This document shows positions 14,842-21,312 of a DNA stretch of 54,704 nucleotides, piece by piece. Positions within the stretch are counted from its first letter, which is position 1. Each line of letters begins with the position of its first letter. Origin of the DNA: Streptomyces sp. cf386 (lineage in GTDB: Bacteria; Actinomycetota; Actinomycetes; Streptomycetales; Streptomycetaceae); assembly GCF_900103585.1 (NCBI RefSeq), contig NZ_FNHV01000038.1, positions 1 to 54,704 on the forward strand, in the 5' to 3' direction. Made by a program: the position numbers and the translations under genes. Below the pieces are notes generated by a model, which did no database searches, was not told the origin of the DNA, and worked only from the letters and a program-made list of their open reading frames with translations.

Positions 14842-17087
14842 GCGTCCACTACGACCAGCAGACCTACGACGGCAGAGATACGAGCCCCACCGCGGGCCCG
14901 ACGTCCTGGGACCCACCCTCGACACCCCCGCCGGCCACACCGGCCCCCGACTCCGGTGAACCCAAGCAGCCCTTCGTACGGCGGCTGTGGCGGGGCCGCC
15001 CCGAGGACCCCCGCTGGGCCCGCCCCGCCTTCCTCGGCCTCCTCCTCGCCACGTTCCTCCTCTACCTCTACAACCTGAGCGCCTCCGGCTACGCCAACTC
15101 CTTCTACTCGGCGGCCGTCCAGGCGGGCAGCGAGTCCTGGAAGGCCTTCTTCTTCGGCTCGCTGGACGCGGCCAACGCCATCACCGTCGACAAGCCCCCG
15201 GCCTCCCTGTGGCCGATGGCCCTGTCGGTGCGGCTCTTCGGCCTCCACTCGTGGGCGATCCTGCTCCCCGAGGTCCTCATGGGCGTCGGCACGGTGGCCG
15301 TGGTCTACGCGGCCGTCCGCCGCCGGTTCAGCCCCGCGGCGGGCCTGATCTCGGGCGCGGTGCTCGCTCTCACCCCCGTCGCGGCGCTGATGTTCCGGTT
15401 CAACAACCCGGACGCGATGCTGGCCCTGCTGATGGCCGTGGCCTGCTACTTCGTCATCCGGGGCCTGGAGGACGGCCGTACCAAGTGGCTGGTGTGGGCC
15501 GGTGTCGCGATCGGCTTCGCGTTCCTCGCCAAGACGCTCCAGGCCTTCCTGATCCTGCCGCCGCTCGCGATCGTCTACGCGGTCTGCGCGCCGGTGTCGG
15601 TGAAGAAGCGGATCGGCCAGCTCGCCGCGGGCCTCGTCGCGATCGTCGTCTCCGGCGGCTGGTGGGTCGCGATCGTCGAGCTGTGGCCCGCCTCCTCCCG
15701 CCCCTACATCGGCGGCTCGCAGAACAACTCCTTCCTGGAGCTGACCTTCGGCTACAACGGCCTCGGCCGGCTGAACGGCGAGGAGACCGGCAGCGTCGGC
15801 GGCGGTGGTGGTGGCGGCAACGGCGGCGGCAACTGGGGCGAGACCGGCTGGGACCGCCTGTTCAGCTCCAGCATCGGCGGCCAGATCTCCTGGCTGATCC
15901 CGGCCGCGCTGATCCTGCTGGTCGCGGCCCTGGTGGCCACGCGCAAGGCGCGCCGTACGTCGGTGACGCGCGGTTCGTTCCTCGTCTGGGGCGGCGCGCT
16001 GATCACGACCATGCTGGTCTTCAGCTACATGCAGGGCATCTTCCACGAGTACTACACGGTGGCCCTCGCCCCCTACATCGCCCCGCTGATCGGCATGGGC
16101 GCCGCGCTGCTCTGGGAGAAGCGCGACAAGATGTGGGCGTCGCTGAGCCTGGCGGCCGCCATGACGGCCACCGCGGTCTGGGGCTACGTCCTGCTCAACC
16201 GCTCCTCCGACTACCTGCCCTGGCTGAAGTGGGTGGTCCTGGTCGGCGGCCTGGTTTCCGCGCTGGGCCTGATCTTCGCGAGCAAGCTCGGACGTCAACT
16301 GACCATGGGCGTCGTCGGCCTCGGCCTCGCGGCCGCGCTGGCCGGTCCGACCGCGTACACCCTCACCACGGTGAACGAGGGCCACACCGGCTCGATCGTG
16401 ACCGCGGGTCCGGCGGTTTCGGGTGGCCGCGGGGGCGGTCCCGGCGGTGGCGGCGGCATGGGCGGCGGTCCCGGCGGGGGCGGCATGCCCGGCCAGAACC
16501 AGCAGGGCCAGCAGAACCAGCAGGGCGGCCAGAACCAGCAGAACGGCAACGGCTTCCCCGGCGGCGGCATGCCCGGCCAGAACAACCAGCAGGGCCAGCA
16601 GAACGGCAACGGCACCACCCAGGGCCAGAACCAGGGCCAGGGCCAGAACCAGCAGGGCGGCCCCGGCGGCCAGACCGGCGACGGCGGTGGCATGGGCGGC
16701 GGTGGTGGCATGGGCGGTCTGCTCAACGGCGCCAGCGTCAGCGACGAGGCCAAGGCGCTGCTGGAGAAGAACGCGGAGCACTACACCTGGGTGGCCGCGG
16801 CCATCGGCGCCCAGAACGCCGCGAGCTACCAGCTCTCCACCGGCGACCCGGTGATGGCGATCGGCGGCTTCAACGGCACCGACCCGTCCCCGACGCTGGC
16901 CGAGTTCAAGCAGTACGTGGAAGAGGGCAAGATCCACTACTTCATCTCCAGCGGCTCCGGCGGCGGCATGGGCGGCAGCAGCAGCGGCACGTCCTCGCAG
17001 ATCACCGAGTGGGTCGAGGCCAACTTCAAGCAGGTCACGGTCGGTTCGTCGACCTTCTACGACCTGACGCAGAAGGCGAGCGGCTGA
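14838..17087 (+). CDS. GT39-family (ArnT/YkcB-like) membrane glycosyltransferase
   Basis: This 749-residue integral membrane enzyme starts within the ATGA overlap of the previous gene. After a cytoplasmic 60-residue leader come about twelve membrane segments (FLGLLLATFLLYLYNLS, ISWLIPAALILLVAALVA and others). The first external loop carries AVQAGSESWKAFFFGSLD and TVDKPP, characteristic of GT39/YkcB proteins. Residues about 529-634 are a Gly/Gln/Asn-rich spacer. The last 115 residues are a soluble extracellular domain (YTWVAAAIGAQNAASYQL, MAIGGFNGTDPSPTLAEFKQYV) seen in YkcA/B relatives. It likely transfers a polyprenyl-linked sugar to a surface glycopolymer. A perfect terminator follows at 17118. 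Confidence 0.85.
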   Translation: MSVHYDQQTYDGRDTSPTAGPTSWDPPSTPPPATPAPDSGEPKQPFVRRLWRGRPEDPRWARPAFLGLLLATFLLYLYNLSASGYANSFYSAAVQAGSESWKAFFFGSLDAANAITVDKPPASLWPMALSVRLFGLHSWAILLPEVLMGVGTVAVVYAAVRRRFSPAAGLISGAVLALTPVAALMFRFNNPDAMLALLMAVACYFVIRGLEDGRTKWLVWAGVAIGFAFLAKTLQAFLILPPLAIVYAVCAPVSVKKRIGQLAAGLVAIVVSGGWWVAIVELWPASSRPYIGGSQNNSFLELTFGYNGLGRLNGEETGSVGGGGGGGNGGGNWGETGWDRLFSSSIGGQISWLIPAALILLVAALVATRKARRTSVTRGSFLVWGGALITTMLVFSYMQGIFHEYYTVALAPYIAPLIGMGAALLWEKRDKMWASLSLAAAMTATAVWGYVLLNRSSDYLPWLKWVVLVGGLVSALGLIFASKLGRQLTMGVVGLGLAAALAGPTAYTLTTVNEGHTGSIVTAGPAVSGGRGGGPGGGGGMGGGPGGGGMPGQNQQGQQNQQGGQNQQNGNGFPGGGMPGQNNQQGQQNGNGTTQGQNQGQGQNQQGGPGGQTGDGGGMGGGGGMGGLLNGASVSDEAKALLEKNAEHYTWVAAAIGAQNAASYQLSTGDPVMAIGGFNGTDPSPTLAEFKQYVEEGKIHYFISSGSGGGMGGSSSGTSSQITEWVEANFKQVTVGSSTFYDLTQKASG
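16423..16740 (+). repeat. In-frame Gly/Gln/Asn-rich low-complexity segment of the GT39 protein
   Basis: About 106 codons encode runs of GGG, GMPGQN, QQGQQN and QNQQGG. Short imperfect units, such as those encoding MPGQN (twice) and GQNQ, recur. It separates the membrane part from the extracellular C-terminal domain and is probably a flexible linker of variable length. Confidence 0.9.
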
Positions 17088-17117
17088 CGTAGCCGGAAGG
17101 AACCGGAAGAAAGAAGT

Positions 17118-17149
17118 GAGGGCGGTGGCCGTACGTGGCCACCGCCCTC
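17118..17149. terminator. Terminator of the two-component/glycosyltransferase operon
   Basis: GAGGGCGGTGGCC (17118-17130) and GGCCACCGCCCTC (17137-17149) form a perfect 13-bp stem with loop GTACGT, 31 bp after the GT39 stop codon. A pyrimidine-rich run (TCTCTCCTATCTC) follows. Confidence 0.85.
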
Positions 17150-17172
17150 TCTCCTATCTCTGCGTATCCCCG

Positions 17173-17212
17173 TTGTACAGCGTATGGGAGATGTTCTACG
17201 GTGTAGAACATG
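17173..17212 (+). promoter_or_regulatory. Promoter and TetR-type operator over the start codon of the MFS gene
   Basis: TTGTAC (17173-17178) and TACGGT (17197-17202), 18 bp apart, can serve as -35 and -10. Transcription would then begin at or one base before the ATG at 17210, giving a leaderless mRNA; no ribosome binding site is visible. A perfect palindrome, ATGTTCTAC (17191-17199) and GTAGAACAT (17203-17211) around GGT, covers the -10 and the start codon. It is the obvious site for the TetR regulator encoded at 18846. Confidence 0.6.
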
Positions 17213-18724
17213 ACAACGTCGCCCCAGGAACAGGCCCCAGCCCAGCCGGACCCGCAGCCGGAGCCCCAGTCGCCGGGCGGCCACCCCCAACGCTGGCTGA
17301 TCCTCGGTGTCATCTGCCTCGCCCAGCTCACCGTGCTGCTCGACAACACGATCCTGAACGTGGCGATCCCCTCGCTCACCAGCGAACTCGGCGCCGCCAC
17401 CTCGGACATCCAGTGGATGATCAACGCGTACTCGCTGGTGCAGTCCGGTCTGCTGCTGACCGCGGGCAGCGCCGCCGACCGCTACGGCCGTAAGAAGATG
17501 CTGGCCGCGGGCCTCGTCCTGTTCGGCGTCGGCTCGCTGGTGGCCGGACTGGCGGACAGCTCCGGGCAGCTGATCGCCGCCCGGGCGGGCATGGGCATCG
17601 GCGGCGCACTGCTGATGACGACCACACTCGCCGTCGCGATGCAGATCTTCACGCTGGAGGAGCAGCCGAAGGCGATCGGCATCTGGGCGGCCGTGAACTC
17701 GCTGGGCTTCGCGACCGGACCGCTCCTCGGCGGCTTCATGCTGGACCACTTCTGGTGGGGCGCGATCTTCCTGATCAACCTGCCGGTCGCGGCGCTCGCC
17801 CTGGTGGCGGTCGTCATCCTGGTCCCGGAGTCGAAGAACCCGCAGGGCGACCGACCCGACCTCCTCGGCGCCGTACTGTCCACGATCGGCATGTCCTCCC
17901 TGGTCTTCGCGATCATCTCCGGACCCGAGCACGGCTGGACGTCCGGCCGGGTGCTGACGTCGGCGACCGTCGCGGTCGTGGTGCTGGCCGGCTTCGCGTA
18001 CTGGGAGAGCCGGATCCCGTACCCCATGCTCGACATGCACTTCTTCCGGAACCGCCGGTTCACGGGAGCGGTGGCCGGGGCGGTGCTGATCGCCTTCGGT
18101 ATGGGCGGCTCCCTCTTCCTCCTCACCCAGCACATGCAGTTCGTGCTCGGATACGGCCCCCTGGAGGCGGGTCTGCGCACGGCGCCGCTCGCGTTGATGA
18201 TCGTGGCCCTGAACTTCACCGGAGTGGCGGCGAAGTGGTCGGGCAAGCTCGGGACGCCCGTCTCCATCGGGCTGGGCATGACGGCGATGGCCGCCGGCCT
18301 CGTCTCGATCGCGACGCTCACCGAGCACGGGTATCCGGGCACGCTGCTGGGCCTGGTGCTCATCGGCACGGGCGCGGCGATCGCCAGCCCGGCGATGGCC
18401 CACGCGATCATGAGTGCGATTCCGCCGGAGAAGGCGGGGGTCGGCGCCGGCATCAACGGCACGGTGGCGGAGTTCGGTCAGGGCCTGGGCGTCGCGGTGC
18501 TCGGCGCCGTACTCAACTCCCGTTTCGCCGCGCTGATTCCGGTCGCGGCGGTGTCCCTGCCGGGGGCGTTGGCCGAGGCGGGGTCGGAGGCGGAGCGGGC
18601 GCGGATCACGGAGGCGTTCGCCTCCGGCCTGGAGACGAGTCAGTTGGTGGGGGCGGTGGCTGTGCTGGCCGGGGGGTTGGTCGCGGCGGGTCTGCTGCGC
18701 AGGGCTGAGCGGGCCGGCGCCTAA
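17210..18724 (+). CDS. MFS drug efflux transporter, DHA2 (EmrB/QacA) family, 14 membrane segments
   Basis: The 504-residue protein has the DHA2 layout. An N-terminal Pro/Gln-rich cytoplasmic stretch precedes the first helix WLILGVICLAQLTVLLDNTILNVAIP (motif D1). Next come GSAADRYGRKKMLAAGLVLFG (motif A) and GFATGPLLGGFMLDHFWWGAIFLINLP (motif C plus the WRWIF-like region). Fourteen segments are expected. It probably exports toxic lipophilic compounds using the proton gradient. The start codon lies inside a TetR-type palindrome. The regulator gene follows on the same strand after a Streptomyces intergenic repeat. Confidence 0.9.
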   Translation: MTTSPQEQAPAQPDPQPEPQSPGGHPQRWLILGVICLAQLTVLLDNTILNVAIPSLTSELGAATSDIQWMINAYSLVQSGLLLTAGSAADRYGRKKMLAAGLVLFGVGSLVAGLADSSGQLIAARAGMGIGGALLMTTTLAVAMQIFTLEEQPKAIGIWAAVNSLGFATGPLLGGFMLDHFWWGAIFLINLPVAALALVAVVILVPESKNPQGDRPDLLGAVLSTIGMSSLVFAIISGPEHGWTSGRVLTSATVAVVVLAGFAYWESRIPYPMLDMHFFRNRRFTGAVAGAVLIAFGMGGSLFLLTQHMQFVLGYGPLEAGLRTAPLALMIVALNFTGVAAKWSGKLGTPVSIGLGMTAMAAGLVSIATLTEHGYPGTLLGLVLIGTGAAIASPAMAHAIMSAIPPEKAGVGAGINGTVAEFGQGLGVAVLGAVLNSRFAALIPVAAVSLPGALAEAGSEAERARITEAFASGLETSQLVGAVAVLAGGLVAAGLLRRAERAGA

Positions 18725-18759
18725 CAGCTCGGGGCGCTGGGTAGTTGTGCGACTGCAGG

Positions 18760-18806
18760 CCTCGTTGTGGCTGGTCGCGCAGTTCCCCGCGCCCCTCAGG
18801 GGGCGC
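18760..18806. repeat. Common Streptomyces intergenic repeat with hairpin
   Basis: The stretch around GGTCGCGCAGTTCCCCGCGC and the following hairpin GCGCCCC (18789-18795), loop TCAG, GGGGCGC (18800-18806) looks like a dispersed intergenic element I recall from many Streptomyces genomes. It lies between the pump and tetR genes and could act as a partial terminator. Its family-wide nature is from memory, not shown by this window. Confidence 0.55.
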
Positions 18807-18845
18807 TTAGCATGACCGGCATCAGAACGTCGAGGAAGGTGCGCC

Positions 18846-19613
18846 ATGGCTAGGGCAGCCCGGCAGTCCGCTCGTACCAGCGTCTGGCTGGAGGGCAAGG
18901 AACGCCGAGGGGGACGCGGCGGGGGACAGCCCTCCGGCCTGGACCGGGACCGCATCACCGCGACCACCATCCGGCTGCTGGACGCCGACGGGCTGGCCAA
19001 GTTCTCCATGCGGCGGCTGGCGGCCGAGCTGAACGTGACCGCGATGTCCGTCTACTGGTACGTCGACACCAAGGACGACCTCCTCGAACTCGCCCTCGAC
19101 GCGGCCTTCGGCGAACTGACCCTGCCCGACCCGGAGTCCGACGAGGACTGGCACGACCAGCTGCGCGCGCTGGCCCGCGGATACCGCGGCCTGCTGGTCC
19201 GCCACCCGTGGCTGTCCCCGCTGATCGGCACCTACGTCAACATCGGTCCGAACAGCCTCGCCTTCTCCCGCCTCGTCCAGCGGATCATCCGCAAGACCGG
19301 CCTGCCCGCGCACGGCCTCGTGGCCGCCATCTCCGCTGTCTTCCAGTTCGTGTACGGCTTCGGCACGATCGAGGGGCACTTCATCGCCCGCAGCGCGGCC
19401 TTCGGCATGACTCCCGACGACTACTTCCATCACGCCATGAGCACGGTGACGCAGTCCCCGGAAGCCGCCGACATCGTCCAGGAGTCCGCGGAACTGATGG
19501 AGGCCCGGGGCGGCGACACGGTGGAGGAGATGTGGGAGAGGGACTTCGAGTTCGCCCTGGACCTACTGGTGGCAGGCATCGAGGCGATGGTGGAGCGCGC
19601 CGGGAACGAGTAG
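18846..19613 (+). CDS. TetR-family repressor (TetR class, with C-terminal TetR_C domain)
   Basis: The 255-residue protein has a basic Gly-rich leader of about 28 residues. The DNA-binding domain is DRDRITATTIRLLDADGLAKFSMRRLAAELNVTAMSVYWYVDTKDDLLELALD, close to TetR itself (the MSVYWYV recognition helix). The ligand domain (LARGYRGLLVRHPWLSPLIG, FQFVYGFGTIEGHFIAR) is of TetR_C type. It lies just downstream of the MFS pump on the same strand and probably represses it by binding the palindrome at 17191-17211. The inducer is presumably a pump substrate. Confidence 0.85.
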   Translation: MARAARQSARTSVWLEGKERRGGRGGGQPSGLDRDRITATTIRLLDADGLAKFSMRRLAAELNVTAMSVYWYVDTKDDLLELALDAAFGELTLPDPESDEDWHDQLRALARGYRGLLVRHPWLSPLIGTYVNIGPNSLAFSRLVQRIIRKTGLPAHGLVAAISAVFQFVYGFGTIEGHFIARSAAFGMTPDDYFHHAMSTVTQSPEAADIVQESAELMEARGGDTVEEMWERDFEFALDLLVAGIEAMVERAGNE

Positions 19614-19641
19614 CCCTCTTGGCTCACTCTCCCCGGCCGCC

Positions 19642-20112
19642 TCAGTCCCCCTCAACCAGCCGCGCAGGGAACCCACCGGTGGCCACCGGCCCCCACTTCT
19701 GTGGTGTGACCCGAATGATCGACTTCCCCTGCTTCACCATCGCGGCCCGGTACTCGTCCCAGTCCGGATGCTCCCCGGCGATGTTCCGGTAGTACTCGAC
19801 CAGCGGCTCCACGGACTCCGGCGAGTCGATGACCTCCGCCGTCCCCTCGACCTGCACCCACGGCCCGTTCCAGTCGTCACTCAGCACGAGCAGACTGACC
19901 CGCTCGTCCCGCTTCGCGTTCCGCGTCTTGGCCCGCTCGGGATACGTGGAGACCACGATCCGCCCCGAATCATCGACCCCACAGGTCAACGGCGAGGCCT
20001 GCGGACCACCGTCGGCCCGCCGGGTCAACAGGATGGCGCGATGACGGGGCCGTACGAATTCGAGCAGCTCTTCGAGCGAGACGCGGGTGTTGGTCGCGAT
20101 GTTCGGTGCCAT
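19642..20112 (-). CDS. PPOX-class F420-dependent oxidoreductase
   Basis: The 156-residue protein has the split-barrel flavin-reductase-like fold of F420-binding pyridoxamine-oxidase-like proteins: RHRAILLTRRADGGPQASPLTCGVDDSGRIVVSTYPERAKTRNAKRDERVSLLVL is diagnostic. WVQVEGTAEVID and HPDWDEYRAAMVKQGKSIIRVTPQKWG follow. Such enzymes use F420H2 to reduce unknown, often xenobiotic, substrates. It is monocistronic and convergent with tetR. A start at ATG 20112 fits the family. Confidence 0.8.
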   Translation of the reverse strand: MAPNIATNTRVSLEELLEFVRPRHRAILLTRRADGGPQASPLTCGVDDSGRIVVSTYPERAKTRNAKRDERVSLLVLSDDWNGPWVQVEGTAEVIDSPESVEPLVEYYRNIAGEHPDWDEYRAAMVKQGKSIIRVTPQKWGPVATGGFPARLVEGD

Positions 20113-20186
20113 GGGGTCAGCCTAGGGTCTGACCGGCCCGGTGAGCGTGACCCTGCTGGTGGCACCACATCCGTCCGGCCCGCACC

Positions 20187-20375
20187 CTGAAGGGGTACAG
20201 GTACCTCCCGAGGCAGATTCCCCGTGGTCGCTGCCGCGGCTGCATCCGCGACCACGACGACTTGGACGCATGGCGCGCCGCCTACACGGCGACGGCCACG
20301 GACCACTGGACCTTGACGTGCTCGGCGCCGAACGGCCCGTGCCCGGTCGCGCCGCCCGCCGTTTCGCCCTCCTGA
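20187..20375 (+). other. Coding-like fragment without a clear start
   Basis: A plus-strand frame ending TGA at 20373-20375 encodes LKGYRYLPRQIPRGRCRGCIRD, then DDLDAWRAAYTATATDHWTLTC and APNGPCPV. Third positions are almost all G or C and it holds a CxxC, so it looks like real coding sequence. However, there is no ATG, GTG or TTG in frame after the preceding stop near 20146; the first plausible codon is CTG at 20187. It may be a remnant of a gene, a frameshifted end or a rare-start small protein. I do not recognise it. The rest of the 20113-20391 gap shows nothing else. Confidence 0.35.
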
Positions 20376-20391
20376 GCGACGCGGACGCCGC

Positions 20392-21216
20392 TCAAGCCGC
20401 CGGCAGCGACTCCCCCTGCACAGCCTGAATGTCCAGCTCCACCTTCAACGTCGTACCGATGGCCGCGATCCCCGCCTGCACCACCTGGTTGTAGTTCATG
20501 GCGAAGTCGTCCCGATGAAGCTCCGCCGTCGCCCGGAACGCCGCCCGAGTCCCGCCCCACGGGTCGGCCCCCGTACCGAGGTAGGCCAGGTTCAGGTCCA
20601 CGGGCCGTACGACACCGTGCATGGCGAGCTCGCCGTGTACCGTCCAGCGGTCGGAGCCGGCGGCAGCCGTGACCCCCGTCGAGCGGTAGGTGATCTCGGG
20701 GTACTTCTCCACGTCCAGGAAGTCCGGCGACTTCAGGTGGCCGTCCCGCATGGCGTTTCCCGTGTCGATCGAGTCGGCCCGGATCACCGCCTCCACGCGG
20801 GACTTGGTGACATCGTCCGGCGCGATCTCGATGGCGCCGGTGAAGGCCGTGAAACGTCCCCGCACGCTGGAGATGCCCAGGTGCTGGGCGACGGCGGCCA
20901 CGGTGGAGTGTGCCGGGTCGATGGTCCAGGGGCCCGGCGGCGGGAGTTCCGTGCCGCCCTGGCGGGCCAGTGTCACCGTGCCGACCTCGGCCCGGCCGCT
21001 CGCCGTCACGATCGCGGTCGCCGCGGCGGGGGCGTATCCGACGGCGGTGACGATGACGGTGTACGGCCCCGTAGGCAGCGGATTCGCGTCCCGGACGGCT
21101 CCTTCCGCGTCCGCCTCCACCCGCAGCACCTGTGCTCCGGTCATGTCCGTCACCGTGACGACCGCGTGCGACACGGCCCATCCGTCCCGGGTACGGATCC
21201 TCGCGGTCAGTCCCAT
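20392..21216 (-). CDS. YceI-family lipocalin-like protein with N-terminal carboxypeptidase-regulatory-like domain
   Basis: This 274-residue protein has two parts. Residues 1-85 form a carboxypeptidase-regulatory-like beta-sandwich (WAVSHAVVTVTDMTGAQVLRVEADAEGAV, PTGPYTVIVTAVGYAPAAA). Residues about 92-270 are a YceI domain: GPWTIDPAHSTVAAVAQHLGISSVRGRF, KYPEITYRSTGV, GELAMHGVVRPVDLNLAYLG and DDFAMNYNQ. YceI proteins bind isoprenoid-type lipids. There is no signal peptide, so a cytoplasmic location is likely. The upstream MFS gene on the same strand carries the same regulatory-like domain three times, which suggests domain sharing and cofunction. An operon with marR-MFS is likely; the gap to the MFS stop is 96 bp. 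Confidence 0.85.
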   Translation of the reverse strand: MGLTARIRTRDGWAVSHAVVTVTDMTGAQVLRVEADAEGAVRDANPLPTGPYTVIVTAVGYAPAAATAIVTASGRAEVGTVTLARQGGTELPPPGPWTIDPAHSTVAAVAQHLGISSVRGRFTAFTGAIEIAPDDVTKSRVEAVIRADSIDTGNAMRDGHLKSPDFLDVEKYPEITYRSTGVTAAAGSDRWTVHGELAMHGVVRPVDLNLAYLGTGADPWGGTRAAFRATAELHRDDFAMNYNQVVQAGIAAIGTTLKVELDIQAVQGESLPAA

Positions 21217-21312
21217 CTCACGTACTCCTCACAAGCTCAAAAGAAACCGGCCCGTGGCGGGCGGCACCGCCTCCGCTCGGAGCGCGCCGCCTCACCACGG
21301 GCCGGGGCACAA

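Noticed and set aside
16423..16740. Short repeats considered as a CRISPR array
   Set aside because: Units are degenerate, lack unique spacers and stay in frame as Gly/Gln codons. No cas genes are present, and no CRISPR array was found elsewhere.
14661..16937. A 758-codon minus-strand open frame with hydrophobic runs
   Set aside because: It is the exact antisense of the GT2 and GT39 genes, and the Val/Leu runs mirror the Gly/Gln repeat DNA.
18760..18806. Transposable element end
   Set aside because: There are no terminal repeats or transposase. It fits a dispersed Streptomyces intergenic repeat better.
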